DNA of 64,000 nucleotides from Rhytidiadelphus loreus (GCA_947034895.1 OX344765.1:32741001-32805000), one strand, 5' to 3'. Shown: positions 1-12,103, counted from the first letter of the stretch. The notes: generated from the sequence alone by a model not told the origin. Numbers and translations: made by a program.

Positions 1-918
1 CTGCTGCAACCGGATTAGTCTACCCTTTGCCTCTTTGAGTTGAATTTGGGCTTGTATGGCAGCGGGCTTCACTTGACAAACGGTACTAGGGGAAGGATCC
101 AGAGCAGGAACAAAAGTCTTCCTCACTGGATTACAAGACCGCTTGCGTTGCAAGCCAACAGCTCCAATCAGTAGAGGTGTCGGCACTTGTAGTGTATCGC
201 TTCCTACCTTGCAAGTGCACCCTATACGCATGTAGGCATCCTTGAGGTAGTGAGAAAACAAGTTTATCATCGCTTGGATTTGCTCCCGAATGGAAGGTGG
301 ACTACACTTCTTCTGCGGGTGCTTCTTCATACGATCCTCTACAAGCTGAGCAGCTTTCGCTGCCCAATTGACATTTTGGTCACGCTGATAAAACAAAGCG
401 AGGCCGCGGATGAAGGAAGTGCCAAACTCCCCATTGTGCGGCTGTGAGTAACCATACACGCGAAGGTACATGTGAAGAGCGTCGATGGCTGTTTGCCTGT
501 CTCAAATGAGCTTCAAGGGATGACGATTCCCCTTCTTCGATACTGGATAGGTGCCTCTGAGGTCGTCTAGTGGAAACAACTCGTCACTTTTGAGGGCATG
601 CCAGTCAAGGCCACGAGCGCAGAGGCCAGTGGTAGCAGCAAAGAATGAGGCTGGATACCTTGCGCGGTTGCTGCCTACAAGGAAGGGGCATCTTTTGATC
701 AACTCCAGGCTTATAGATTGTGGGAGGTGTCTGTAATCAAAAGGCTCTCGCCATATGCTCATGGAAGTGTAGTCTTTCGCTGGTTTTGGTGAAGGAATAA
801 CAGCTGCGATCTCATCGCCCACCAATTTCACTGATTCAGAGCTTGAATCCGAGTCTATCGTCTCTACAGTCACGAGGTGCGTCGTTTGAGCTAGACCTAC
901 GTTACTTGTTGAAGCCAT
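1..918 (-). pseudogene. Gene C: N-terminal part of an unknown-family protein, one in-frame stop, cut by window edge
   Basis: On the minus strand an ATG at 918 opens 138 codons, then a TGA at 502-504, after which the same frame stays open to position 1. The part after the stop clearly continues the protein: it carries a VYG motif, an FIRG motif and a VNW motif at the same spacing as genes A and B in this window. The TGA sits where a CGA (Arg) codon would need only one C-to-T change, so I read it as decay rather than a true end. The N-terminal third has a PFLVGSNRARY motif, matched in gene B by PFL-stop-GSDRARY. Function is unknown. It could be a readthrough gene, but a decayed copy is more likely. 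The 3' end lies outside the window. Confidence 0.7.
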
Positions 919-2440
919 GCTAGCAGAGACTACTCACACCGACGCAATTGCGCAATGACTAAAGACCGGTCTAAATCACGCACACTAGTTAAACAAGTCT
1001 TTGACCTACAGCAGGATGACACAACATTGAATTGAAGGTCCATATAATCTTCCACAAGAGCAATGCAGAAAAACTCCCAACAACTCAGACGTACAGGGAC
1101 GCATGGTGGTATGAAAGAGACTTGTTAGTGGGAGCCCCTGTTGTTGAATGAATGGCCTTTAGAAGCTGATTGTTTGACTTGTGTTACCCCAACGGTCTCA
1201 ACAATCGATCTCAGCAGTCGATCTCAGTCGAAGACGTGCAGTTCAGTCTTGTAGTTCATGAGTTGTCCAACACGGAGCAATTGTTTAGATATATTGTGAA
1301 ATGATTTTGTGGATTCTCAATTGCCTCCACTTTGATTGAGCTTTCACCATTAACATTACTTCACTTGTTCTATTTAAATTGGAAATAGATCAAATAGAAT
1401 ATTCACACAATTTTATATAAATATAAATGCATTGTACACAATTTTACACAAATATAAATGCATTGTATGTATATACAAGAGGTACCATTGGAAAAATTCT
1501 AAAAAACAATGTTGTTGGCACATGATGGCACTCCATTTGATTTGTATACTCCTTGGTGAGGTAATGATATCAACATCATTATGAAATGGATTATTTTACA
1601 TTTTAAGCCGGTACCATACACTTTCTTTGTACCCCATTTTTTTTGTTATACTCCATTTTTTTCCTTATTCCCCATTTTTTTCCTTATTCTCCATTTTTTT
1701 TTCTTATTCCCCACTTTGTCCTTATACCTTATTTATTTTGTTATACCCCATTTTTTTTACAAGTTCTCTATTGTCATGAAATTGGCCAATTCTAGGAACC
1801 ATGATCAAATGACATATACACAAGAATAAAATACGGATATGGATATGGATACATATACGGAACCAAAATACGGATTCAGATTCGGATACAAATACAAATA
1901 CCCTATATACGGATATAGATACCCTATTTTTTTCATTATTCCCCATTTTTCTCCCTTATACCTTATTTATTTTGTTATACCCCATTTTTTTTACACTGAG
2001 TTCTCCATTGTCATGAAATTGGCCAATTCTAGGATCCATGATCAAATGACATATGCACAAGAACAGAAGCAACAGTGATATAGTGATATAGAGTACAAAC
2101 AAAACACCCCCCAAAATGACAACACAATTAGTGTTCAATAAAAGGATTGTCTTCAATTTTAACTTGTATCCATAGATTACAAGTATCAAAGCGGTACTTT
2201 GAGCTTGCTACCACATATGGCTTGCTACCACATATGAGTGGCACCATTTTGTGATATTAACTTGCTCAATCATTATGGATTGAGCTGCTTCTGAATTTGA
2301 CAAGGTGGTCTTGCAATTGAGCACACTGCTGTGTCTCTGATTTTGTATTAAGTGCTTAGATCTTGGGCTCAATCAATTGAAGTGACATTCCGAGTAATTT
2401 TTTTGGGCGGAGGCAGCCGTCAGTGAAACCCACATTCAAT
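919..2440. other. AT-rich intergenic stretch with short direct repeats
   Basis: I see no gene here. At 1580-2080 there are T-rich runs (CCCCATTTTTTT type). A block of about 95 bp, with the core GTCATGAAATTGGCCAATTCTA, occurs twice (about 1735-1830 and 1970-2065), separated by imperfect repeats of a CGGATAT-like unit (1835-1925). Short proteins read from this stretch are low-complexity and not credible. It probably contains the upstream regions of both gene C (leftward) and gene A (rightward). Confidence 0.6.
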
Positions 2441-2444
2441 GCTC

Positions 2445-2690
2445 TGTGATTCATCTCATTGGGCTTTGTCACTCACACACGCGTTATTTCACTTGTTTGT
2501 GAACCCTCTAATTGGGCTTTTGGGGCTGCAGACGCATTCTTCATTTTCACACGCCGTCGTCAATTTTGAGGATAGGTTCTAAGGTTGTGGACGCATCCTT
2601 CCAATACACACGCCATCGTGAATGCTCTGATTGGGTCACTAGGGCTGCGGACGCATCCGTCATTCACATACGTTGTTCAAGCTTGCTGTG
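2445..2690 (+). repeat. Degenerate tandem repeat upstream of gene A
   Basis: Three to four imperfect copies of a unit containing GGCTGCGGACGCATCC, followed by CACACGCC, occur just before gene A. They fall in the probable promoter or 5' leader. No function can be assigned. Confidence 0.45.
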
Positions 2691-2940
2691 GATCTGAAGT
2701 GCTCATCAATCGTCACTCACCTTTGGCTTTGGTGTCATCACTTGGTAGTAGGTACACTCATACTCTAAGAAGTGTGCTTGTGTTGGAAGTGTATGCTTCA
2801 ACGCTGCTGGAATTGAAGGTTGCTTGGAGTTGCTGCTTGGAAGTGACGGTACGCTTGGAGTTGAATTGAAAGCAATCTTCTCATTGTTTCTAAATATTGT
2901 CTTGGGTGTTTCAGGGTTTACGATTTGGGCTCAGGTAAAC

Positions 2941-3555
2941 ATGGTGACAACGAAAGAGTGCCAAATTGCAGTGAGGAGCCCCCCAAGGAATAAACAGTCA
3001 ACGCCAAAGAAGGCGCGTAGGAAAGTCTTGGGTGACGACCCCAAACCTGTTGAAGGCAATACAAGTGGCGCAACCCAGGGGTCACCTTCAACAATACAAT
3101 GCGGGTACGGGGAATTCGTGGATCCAATTGATCTTGGCAACATTCCCGAAGAATTGAAGCAGAAAATGTATGCGGTTGCCCCAGTTCTACTTGGGCGCGT
3201 TGCTGTCTATACTAAGGAGTTCTTCCTTAATGTGGCTGGATTGTGCGGTAAAGGATTGTCTTTGAACAAAGTACTCATTGACGAAGAGGAGATTCAAGAG
3301 CGTTGGCCGCCTAAGAACCACCGCTACGAGATTGGAGATTGCCTAGACAGCGAGCAAGCTGAAACCTTCAGCAATCATTGGTCGAAAGTCTATGGGGAGA
3401 CTCCCGATAACGATTACTTTTCTTTGAAGTACTTGCAGGGGTGCTTTGCTACATTTCAGCACAACATCGAAGTCAATTGGGTTGATGAGGCCCTTGATCG
3501 GCGTCGCTTGCGGGAAGGCCATCCAGACCGTAACTCTAAAAAATTGGGACCGGTG
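2941..3555 (+). CDS. Gene A, 5' part: unknown-family protein interrupted by a hAT-type insertion
   Basis: The first in-frame ATG with a credible protein after it is at 2941; the frame is open from 2824. This part encodes 205 residues. After a basic, low-complexity head of about 60 residues comes the domain shared with genes B and C: a YTKEFF segment, an AGLCGKG motif, VYG near residue 149 and VNW near residue 178. The frame leaves host sequence at 3555, exactly where the 8-bp target duplication ends, and runs only three codons into the transposon before a stop. The protein resumes at 9266 in the matching phase. As it stands, the gene is disrupted. Function is unknown; the family appears to be an N-terminal domain followed by coiled coil. 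Confidence 0.75.
3548..3555. repeat. Left target-site duplication GACCGGTG
   Basis: GACCGGTG lies immediately before the left terminal repeat and is repeated exactly at 9258-9265 just after the right terminal repeat. An 8-bp duplication is the hallmark of hAT-superfamily insertion. Confidence 0.92.
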
Positions 3556-3589
3556 CAGGGTTGACAGGGCGTCCGGACGTCCAGAGTCT

Positions 3590-4060
3590 GCGGACGCTGA
3601 CCCCAAGACGTCTTTTGACATACCTGGCGGTGACTACCGTCCGACCGCTGGACGGGCGGACGGCCAAAACTTCCGACAGCATCGAGCGGACGGGTAGATC
3701 GCAGACGGGCCGACCGAAGCTTCCGACGGATAGCGGAGAGCGGACGGGCCGACCGGGATTTCCGACGGACTAACGCTCATGCGGTCGGCTAGGCGGAGCG
3801 GCGGACGGCCATGAAGTCGACAGGGCGGACGGCCAAGCGGACGGCCATGAGTCGACAGGGCGGACGGCCAAGCGGACGGCCATGAAGTCGACAGGGCGGA
3901 CGGCCAAGTGGACGGCCATGAAGTCGACAGGGCGGATGGCCAAGCGGACGGCCATGTAGTCGACAAGGCGGACAGCCAAGCGGACGGCCACGAGGTCGGC
4001 CTTGCAGTCGGTGCGGACGGACGAGCGGACAGCAAAACAGATGAATCGATACCGTTCGCT
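3590..4060. repeat. Left subterminal GC-rich array of the foldback element
   Basis: Tandem, imperfect copies of a unit with cores GGCGGACGGCCA and GAAGTCGACAGG. The reverse complement of a related array lies at the other end (8795-9200). Arrays of short motifs next to the ends are typical transposase-binding regions in hAT elements; binding is inferred here. Confidence 0.75.
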
Positions 4061-4257
4061 CATCTAGTCGGACGCCTGACCATCAGACGTTCTGTCCACA
4101 TTCATGTGCACCATAATATACCATTGGAAAGATATCATTCATAACTTTCCAATGGTATATAAACCATTCAATTTGGACAAAAACTCCAACTATGGGACAT
4201 CTCCAAAGATTGCAGTCTTCTTAGTCCTCCGTCCGGCCTCAGTAAAAAGACATAAAA

Positions 4258-5310
4258 CATGAATTTCAGATCACTTTTACGCATAGTAAAATGTCTTTTT
4301 TCAAAAAACTTTGAACTACAAAAATGTTGGAAATGAAGCCAAGTTTAACCTCCAGAAATCCATTTCAAGTTTTAAGCTTCCAAAAAAACGTTATAAACAG
4401 TTTTCTAAGGCTATTTTTGAAAATGACCAAAAAATTGCCGTCCGCTCCTCCGACCCGCCGACCGCTCTTAAGACCCACCGTCCGCCCTTCCGACGGCCCG
4501 TCCGACCCTCTGCCGACCGCAGTAAAATGTCTTAAAATATGATTTTTAGACCTCTTTTACGTATAGTAAAATGTCTTTTTTCAAAAAACTTTGAACTACA
4601 AAAACGTTGAAAATGAAGCCAAGTTCCACCTCCATGAATCCGTTTTAAGTTTCAACCTTCCAGCAAAAAGTTATAGACCATTTTCTAAGGCTGTTTTTGA
4701 AAATGGCCAAAAAAACGCCGTCCTCTCCTCCGACTCCCATCCACCCATCTCACCACCCAAAGGACCCTTTGAGTCTCCAATCCTCCATCCGCCCTTCCCA
4801 CCCGCCGTCCGCTCCTCCGACCCGCCGTCCGCCCATCTGACGGCCCGTCCGACCCTCTGCCGACCGCAGTAAAATGTCTTAAAACATGATTTTTAGACCT
4901 CTTTTACGCATAGTAAAATGTCTTTTTTCAAAAAACTTTGAACTACAAAAACGTTGAAAATGAAGTCAAGTTCCACCTCCAAGAATCCGTTTTAAGTTTC
5001 AACCTTCCAACAAAAAGTTATAGACCATTTTCTAAGGTTGTTTTTGATAATGGCCAAAAAAACGTTGTCTTCTACTCCTCTCTTCCAACCCCCGTTCACC
5101 ATCTAACCACTTGTCCACCTATTGTACCCTCCATCCAGCTGTATTGTATTGATGAATTTTAAAAAGTACAGATTCGCTTTTCAAGGCTTCCATTTAATAC
5201 TACAAAGTACTAAAGGATCCTCCGAGTCTCCAATCCGCCATTCGCCCTTCCGACCCGCCGTCCGCCCTTCCGACCCTCTGTCGACCGCAGTAAAATGTCT
5301 TAAACATGAT
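4258..5310 (+). repeat. Tandem units of about 280-420 bp in the left arm
   Basis: Three consecutive copies begin near 4258, 4540 and 4890, each containing TAGTAAAATGTCTTTTTTC and then AACTTTGAACTACAAAAA; a fourth copy starts near 5310 in the inverted arm. Two to three inverted copies lie at 7969-8790. The left arm therefore has more copies than the right, which shifts the symmetry of the outer part. Short open frames in these units are by-products of the repeat. Confidence 0.8.
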
Positions 5311-6267
5311 TTTTAAACCTCTTTTACGCATAGTAAAATGTCTTTTTTCAAAAAACTTTGAACTACAAAAACGTTGGAAATGAAGTCAAGTTCCACCTCC
5401 AAGAATCCGTTTTAAGTTTCAACCTTTCAACAGAAAGTTATAGACCATTTTCTAAGGCTGTTTTTGATAATGGCCAAAAAAGCGTTGTCTTCTACTCCTC
5501 TCCTCCGACCCCCCGTTTGCCATCTAACCACTCGTCCGCCTATTGTACCCTCCATCCAGCTGTATTGTATTGATGAATTTTAAAAAGTACAGATTTGCTT
5601 TTCAAGACTTCTATTTAATACTACAAAGTACAAACATCGTATATAGCATTTATGTATACAAAGGAAGGATAATCCAAGTTAAACTTTCATACATTGAAAT
5701 ATGCACTATAATTGTTATAATGTTATACCCTAAACCCTAAATCCTAGACCCTAGACCCTAAACCTTGAATTTTACATTAGTGAACAAACACATTGCTTTA
5801 ATGTGCAAAATATGTTTGACTTCTAATTCCCTTAAAATGTGATTATCATGATGTACTACATATGGATTTTTGCATAGTTCATAAGCTTATTCATATATGT
5901 TGTCAACATGTTCTTGGTATTTTCTACATCAATTATGATGTGCCAATTTACAAATGTCAAACATACAATTATAATTTGAAGTTTTTTTTTCTTTAAGTTT
6001 TGTTGTAAAACGCATTAATAGTTTGAAACATCAAAGTATACATAGTACAAGTAATTATATTATTTTATAATTGTATTACAAGATGCTACAAAAAATGCTT
6101 TAAATATTTTAATGTAATTTAATGTTGTTCAAGATTAAATATTGCATTTATACAACAAAAATATTATTAAAGTTGTTTTCCTACACCCTTATACTTATAA
6201 ATTGTAAATCGTCAACTATATATCTCATATGAAAAATATTGGTGCTTGAATAGTTTAAAACATAATC
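5310..6267 (+). repeat. Left arm of large inverted repeat
   Basis: The sequence is repeated almost perfectly in reverse complement at 7275-8232, with its axis at about 6771. The arms are about 958 bp and enclose an AT-rich spacer of about 1 kb. Such a palindrome can extrude as a hairpin and is the defining trait of foldback elements. Confidence 0.88.
5727..5766 (+). repeat. Short interstitial plant-type telomere-like tract
   Basis: Imperfect CCCTAAA units (CCCTAAACCCTAAATCC and then CCTAGACCC) occur here. The reverse-complement copy lies at about 7779-7816 in the other arm. The run is short and degenerate and lies inside a transposon, so it is not a chromosome end. Confidence 0.7.
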
Positions 6268-7274
6268 AACCTTCAAATGTGATGATTTTTTGTATATGAC
6301 TATGATGACCCTCATTAATATATATTTGTAATGTATTTATACATCAATAATGATGTTTTCAATTCATCTTGTGGTAAATGGGCCATGTGCAATTGTGATT
6401 TAATAATTTATATTATTAGTTTAGTTTTATATCTCATCTTGAAAAAATTTGGAATCATTTTAATATATGTTTTGTTCTTTATCACACTAGATTCTATTAT
6501 TTTTTAAATTGCTAAGAATAAACACTAAAAAAAAAAGTTCAAAGGGCTATTTGTTTATATAAAGTAAAGACTAGAAATGTCATGGAAAATGTTTCTTTTC
6601 ATCTCTATTATTTCTTTCATTTGAAAAACATTATGTTTGCCAACATTTTTTATTAAACTACATTTGATAAATAAGTTTTTAAAATATTTTTGACATTCAA
6701 ATTTTGACAATCAGATAAAGTAACAAATATATAAACTCCTAATCCTACAAAATCCTAGTTTACAAACTATTGAGTTTTATTTCACCATACCAAGAATTTG
6801 CCATTCAAAATTTAGAAAAGTGTCTCAATATCTTTACAAATACTAGACATCATCTGAAAAAATAGTCTTTTAATTTTTGCCAAAAAATTCAATACTACTA
6901 TCAATATAAATTAATAAAACCGAAGACATAAGTACAAATATAAATATAAATGTATACCGCAAACTTTTAACCAAAGAATTGAAGAAACACTATAAAATAA
7001 TGCATTTACAAATGATTTTATAGAAAATTCCGTAATTTAAAACCTTGAAGAATACAATATCGATTGGATTAAAAGACAAAAAACTATATAGTTTGACTTT
7101 TAGTAATATATATAATTAACCAAGCATGCTAGATCTTCCACAATATAATTGCAATAAAATCTCTTGTCTAATTAAATAATGATCAATTCAATCTTCTTAA
7201 GTAAAAATAAGGAACCCAAAAGTGTTGAAGGGATCATATGAGGGGCCATCATGTATTCATGTTTGACAAACGTC
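6268..7274. other. AT-rich spacer between the inverted arms
   Basis: About 1 kb of very AT-rich sequence with no credible gene. It is the unpaired loop of the foldback structure. Confidence 0.75.
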
Positions 7275-8232
7275 GGTTATGTTTTAAACTATTCAAGCAC
7301 CAATATTTTTCATAGGAGATATATAGTTGACGATTTATAATTTATAAGTATAAGGGTGTAGGAAAACAACTTTAATAATATTTTTGTTGTATAAATGCAA
7401 TATTTAATCTTGAACAACATTAAATTACATTAAAATATTTAAAGCATTTTTTGTAGCATCTTGTAATACAATTATAAAATAATATAATTGCTTGTACTAT
7501 GTATACTTTGATGTTTCAAACTATTAATGCGTTTTACAACAAAACTTAAAGAAAAAAAAACTTCAAATTATAATTGTATGTTTGACATTTGTAAATTGGC
7601 ACATCATAATTGATGTAGAAAATACCAAGAACATGTTGACAACATATATGAATAAGCTTATGAACTATGCAAAAATCCATATGTAGTACATCATGATAAT
7701 CACATTTTAAGGGAATTAGAAGTCAAACATATTTTGCACATTAAAGCAATGTGTTTGTTCACTAATGTAAAATTCAAGGTTTAGGGTCTAGGGTCTAGGA
7801 TTTAGGGTTTAGGGTATAACATTATAACAATTATAGTGCATATTTCAATGTGTGAAAGTTTAACTTGGATTATCCTTCCTTTGTATACATAAATGCTATA
7901 TACGATGTTTGTACTTTGTAGTATTAAATAGAAGTCTTGAAAAGCAAATCTGTACTTTTTAAAATTCATCAATACAATACAGCTGGATGGAGGGTACAAT
8001 AGGCGGACGAGTGGTTAGATGGCAAACGGGGGGTCGGAGGAGAGGAGTAGAAGACAACGCTTTTTTGGCCATTATCAAAAACAGCCTTAGAAAATGGTCT
8101 ATAACTTTCTGTTGAAAGGTTGAAACTTAAAACGGATTCTTGGAGGTGGAACTTGACTTCATTTCCAACGTTTTTGTAGTTCAAAGTTTTTTGAAAAAAG
8201 ACATTTTACTATGCGTAAAAGAGGTCTAAAAA
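7275..8232 (-). repeat. Right arm of large inverted repeat
   Basis: Reverse-complement partner of 5310-6267. The two arms differ at only a few positions where I compared them, which suggests recent formation or ongoing homogenisation. Confidence 0.88.
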
Positions 8233-8794
8233 TCATGTTTTAAAACATTTTACTGTGGTCGGCAGAGGGTCGGACGGGCCGTCGGAAGGGCGGACGGTGG
8301 GTCTCAAGAGCGGTCGGCGGGTCGGAGGAGCGGACGGCAATTTTTTGGTCATTTTCAAAAACAGCCTTAGAAAATTGTTTATAACTTTTTTTTGGAAGCT
8401 TAAAACTTGAAATGGATATCTGGAGGTTAAACTTGGCTTCATTTCCAACATTTTTGTAGTTCAAAGTTTTTTGAAAAAAGACATTTTACTATGTGTAAAA
8501 GGGGTCTAAAAATCATGTTTTATGGCATTTTACTATGGTCGGCAGAGGGTCGGACGGGCCGTCCGAAAGGGTAGACGGCGGGTCAGAGGAGCGGACGGCA
8601 ATTTTTTGACCATTTTCAAGCACAGCCTTAGAAAATGGTTCATATCTTTCTGTTGGAAGGTTGAAACTTGGAACGGATTGTTGGAGGTGAAACTTGGCTT
8701 CATTTTCAACCTTTTTGGAGATAAAAGTTTTTTGAAGAAAGTCATTTTACTATGCGTAAAAGAGGTCTGAAAATCATGTTTTATGGCATTTTAC

Positions 8795-9200
8795 TGTAGT
8801 CGGGCCGTCCGCGTCGACCACGCCGTCCGCATGTCCGCGATGGCCGTCTGCGCCGACCGCGCCGTCCGCCCGTCTGCGATGGCCGTCCGTGCCGACCACG
8901 CCGTCCGCATGTCCGCGATGGCTGTCTGCGCCGACCGCGCCGTCCGCCCGTCTGCGATGGCCGTCCGTGCCGACCGCACCGTCCGCCCGTCCGCAATGGC
9001 CGTCCGCGTCGTCCACGCCGTCCGCCTGTCCGCGATGGCCGTCCGCGCCGACCGCGCCGTCCGCCCGTCTGCGATGGCCGTCTGCGCTGACCGCGCCGTC
9101 CGCCCGTCCGCGATGGCCGTCCGCTTGCCCATGCCGACCGCCCGTCTGCACTGTCTGAACGTCCAACAGGTGCCGTCCGATGGTCGCCGTCCACATCGTC
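8795..9200. repeat. Right subterminal GC-rich array of the foldback element
   Basis: About ten imperfect copies of a 30-60-bp unit with cores CCGTCCGCCCGTC and GCGATGGCCGTC. It is the inverted counterpart of the array at 3590-4060. A long open frame runs through it only because the repeat unit lacks stops. Confidence 0.78.
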
Positions 9201-9257
9201 CGCGCGTCCGAAAAATGGACGTGATTTTGCCCTGGACGTTGCAATTCGTCAACCCTG

Positions 9258-9265
9258 GACCGGTG
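9258..9265. repeat. Right target-site duplication GACCGGTG
   Basis: Exact copy of the eight bases at 3548-3555, immediately following the right terminal repeat. Confidence 0.92.
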
Positions 9266-9749
9266 GCGTTGCGACAACAAATAATAACGTTGTGCAACAT
9301 CATCGCCAGCATTGAAGCAGATCCAGACCGTAGTATAAAGGCTTTGGTGGCAGCAAAGAACAAGCTACAGGAATGCAAAGAATACGAGTTGAACACCGTC
9401 AATCTTGAGCGCAGTCTACTAGAGAAGTTAGAACTTGCAAAACAAGACTTGGAGGGTTGCTACGCTGCTGAAGATTTCGGAAATTTGAATGAGCGCTACA
9501 GAAAAACATCTGCGGAAGCAAAATCCCTAAAGATTCAGGGAAATGCCAAGGACGCAGCAGCAAAGAGAGCGGAGGCTGAGGCTTTGCTGGCAATGATGAA
9601 TGAGATAAGTAAGAAAACAAAGGCGTTTGAAGATGCAATCGTGGAGCTCGAGGAGGATTTGCTGCCAAAAGCAAGAGAGGGATTAAAAAACACACGGGAA
9701 TCAGTGGCAAAGGCTGAAGAGAAGGTGAAGGTGCTCACATTTTGTCCAG
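9266..9749 (+). CDS. Gene A, middle part: coiled-coil region after the insertion
   Basis: From 9266 the host frame continues in exactly the phase left at 3555: position 3555 ends a codon and 9266 begins one. It encodes about 161 residues rich in Ala, Lys, Glu and Leu, with long heptad-like stretches, so a coiled coil is likely. The exon ends at 9749 before a GTATGG donor. An ATG at 9215 inside the transposon end could start a shortened protein fused to about 17 transposon-derived residues, but I see no evidence that it is used. This matches the coiled-coil region that follows the shared domain in gene B. Confidence 0.72.
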
Positions 9750-9889
9750 GTATGGTAAAATATCTTCTATTTTTGTTTCCACTTGCATTTCTGTTGTTGT
9801 TTCCACTTGTATGATGTAGATCTTATATTATTTATATTTTAACTGTGCCTAAAATCACAATTGTGTATACTATTCTACAAGGCTACAAG
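9750..9889 (+). other. Intron of gene A (140 bp, GT-AG)
   Basis: The donor is CAG/GTATGG and the acceptor ACAAG/GA. It is T-rich and AT-rich relative to the flanking exons. Splicing here in phase 1 joins the coiled-coil frame to a clean last exon. The alternative acceptor at 9881 would give an early stop, so 9889 is preferred. Confidence 0.72.
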
Positions 9890-10035
9890 GACGCTTAGCT
9901 GCACAAGATGCTGACACTGCAAGTCAACGAAGTCCTGCACCAGATATTGACCCCGCAAATCCAGCTTTAGTTGCAAAAAGGTTAATTGGTTTAGACCAAC
10001 AAGATGAAGAATTAAAAGGGAAATACCATTTGTAG
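9890..10035 (+). CDS. Gene A, last exon
   Basis: After the inferred splice, about 48 codons rich in Asp, Gln and Ala lead to a TAG at 10033-10035. With the transposon set aside, the three coding pieces total 1245 bp, or 414 residues. No RING finger follows, unlike gene B. The exon is predicted from the splice sites and the open frame only. Confidence 0.6.
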
Positions 10036-11249
10036 TATAGTGTACAGTTCAGTTGACTGTTTTGTATATGATTAAGGGGCCGGCTATACTACACGTAATA
10101 CCAGATTGTACAATATCTGATGATTTAGCATACTCACTTTGTGGCTGAGGCTTAATACACTAGTCATGTTAGCTTTTGTGGAAGTATGTTGAATATGTGA
10201 CTATCATAATCAGACAACTATTTTGTTGCTGCAGCAGTGCCAGAGAACTAAAGGCAGTCCATGGAATTACCTCATTTTGAATGGTTACTGAAACTATGAA
10301 TGGTTACTTGTACTTTTGATGAGGTTGTCTCTTATGTCGTTATCTATGGGTAATATGTACGTCAACCCTATTCAAGGATTGTACAATGATTTCTCTATAC
10401 TCTTGAATATTTTAGTATTTTCTAAGAATGGTTATGTACTATTATAGACATGGGGGCTCATAATGGCTTAAACCTTGTGTCAAACACACCAAAGGTCATG
10501 CTTGTCTAACATTTTATAAGTAAAATAAGGTACTAACAAATTTGCTTGCTTTTCATTTTAATGCAATGCGGATATTGTTAAATGAATAAATGCACCTTTT
10601 TTCCAATTAAAGGGTCCATTTAACACTCAATTTTAGAAATAATACCCCCTTTTTTATTATGCGGTCGGTATTTTAGTTGTATGCCAAACAACACTCCTAA
10701 TGAGTGCTAGCTCCAATTTTTTCTTATTCAAAGCACTAAGTGGATGCTACAATTGAAAACATAATGTGAGATGAAGTTGTAGCACCGACAAAAAATTTAA
10801 TAAAGAGAGCTTGTTTATAGCAAAATGAGTTGCTTTGAGGTTCATTTTGTAATCCGTTTTGAAGTTCCTTTGAGTTTCATGTCAATGCAACCTCAATCCA
10901 TTTTGTAATCCATTTTGAGGTTGCTTTGTGCTTCATCTCAATGCCCCCTCAACCCATTTTGACTACTTGGTTTGAGGTCCACCCTATTTTACATCTTAAT
11001 CTCAATAGTCTAAAGGTCTTATTTCCATCATAAAACATTCAAAACTGCCATTCAATCTATTGCAAAGTGCTTTAAACTTCAAAATTTGTTTTAATTGCAT
11101 ATCTAACTATAGGATCTTCCACTAGAGTAGTGTATATAGTGGCTTTCACAAGTATTCACATAATTCAAAAATCATTGTTGCTCACTTGCTCATTATTTGT
11201 TATTAATGTCCCTGAAGTGCATTGTTCATTAGTTTATCATCTAATTGCT

Positions 11250-12103
11250 TATATAGTTAAGCCAAAAACAATAATGTTTATAAAAATGATATAGAGTGTT
11301 TAAAACAAAATTGAAGGAGGAACAATTTTACCTTAAAATTTGATGGAATTTATGAAGAAGACTTATATGGAGGTAAACACTATTATATAACATGGTTTTC
11401 ACTATTTTCAAATTCTTTTGTACTCCCTCTCATCCAAATTTCATTTAAATGATGACAACAATCAAACTAAATTCATCAAAGTTTCATCTAATTCCACCCA
11501 ACTAGTATAGGTGGGTCTCACTATGTACTACTAATTTAATTTACTTGATTACTAGGCTCAATGCTTAGGGCCAACCAAACATATTTCTCATAATAGGTGC
11601 TAGAATTTTCTGTATATGATTTTTCTTTTTTTGTTACAAAGAATTATTAAATCTATACTCTTTTGTTATGGAATCTGTGAAGTTGCTTAATCTTTTTTAG
11701 TTTAATTTTGTTCACCATTTTTTTGTTTCTTTTTCCCTACATCTAAAATATGTTAGATAACCAGCCATTTTTTATGGAGACATATTACATCCTTCAAGGG
11801 CCACATTTGGACTAACATGGCAAATCCAAGGCAACACCTTGGGTATCCCTATCACAAACAAGTGGAAGAACTGAAACCCCCTCCTCATACACTAGAATGA
11901 AAAGCCCTACATGAGCAATGTCAACATGGAGAGTTGATCATGAATCGGAAACTTCGTAGATCCCATTGGAAGTTCCGATCACTTGGCCATCAATTGCTTA
12001 CATAGTTAAGCCAAAAACAATAATGTTTATAAAAATTATATAGAGTGTATAAAACAAAATTGAAGGAGGAACAATTTTACCTTAAAATTTGATGGAATTT
12101 GTC
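11250..12103 (+). repeat. Spaced direct repeat pair (about 105 bp, 746 bp apart)
   Basis: Copies at about 11250-11356 and 11996-12103 share AAGCCAAAAACAATAATG and GAAGGAGGAACAATTTTACC with only a few differences. It may be a partial duplication or the remains of a small element; nothing more can be said. Confidence 0.7.

Larger units (their letters stand above)
3556..9257. mobile_element. Non-autonomous foldback hAT-type transposon (5702 bp) inserted in gene A
   Basis: The element begins CAGGGTTGAC and ends with its exact reverse complement GTCAACCCTG, flanked by the 8-bp duplication GACCGGTG. Inside each end is a GC-rich array built on a GGCGGACGG-like core (about 3590-4060 and 8795-9200). 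Then come tandem units of about 280-420 bp, followed by near-perfect inverted arms (5310-6267 and 7275-8232) around an AT-rich loop of about 1 kb. No transposase or other gene is encoded, so it must be moved in trans. The terminal sequence matches that of the 28-kb element in this window for the first eight bases, and AAGACGTCT occurs about 48-49 bp from the left end in both. This makes the larger element's transposase, or a close relative, a plausible mover. Confidence 0.9.

Noticed and set aside
1581..2189. Phe/Leu-rich small proteins
   Set aside because: T-rich low-complexity DNA with duplicated blocks; no coding character.
5727..5766. Chromosome end or telomere fusion
   Set aside because: The CCCTAAA-like run is short, degenerate, duplicated in both arms of a transposon and flanked by transposon sequence.
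8783..9200. Long plus-strand frame reading as repeated Val-Arg-Pro-Ser-Ala-Met-Ala units
   Set aside because: It is the GC-rich subterminal array of the foldback element translated; all strands and frames are open there because the unit has no stops.
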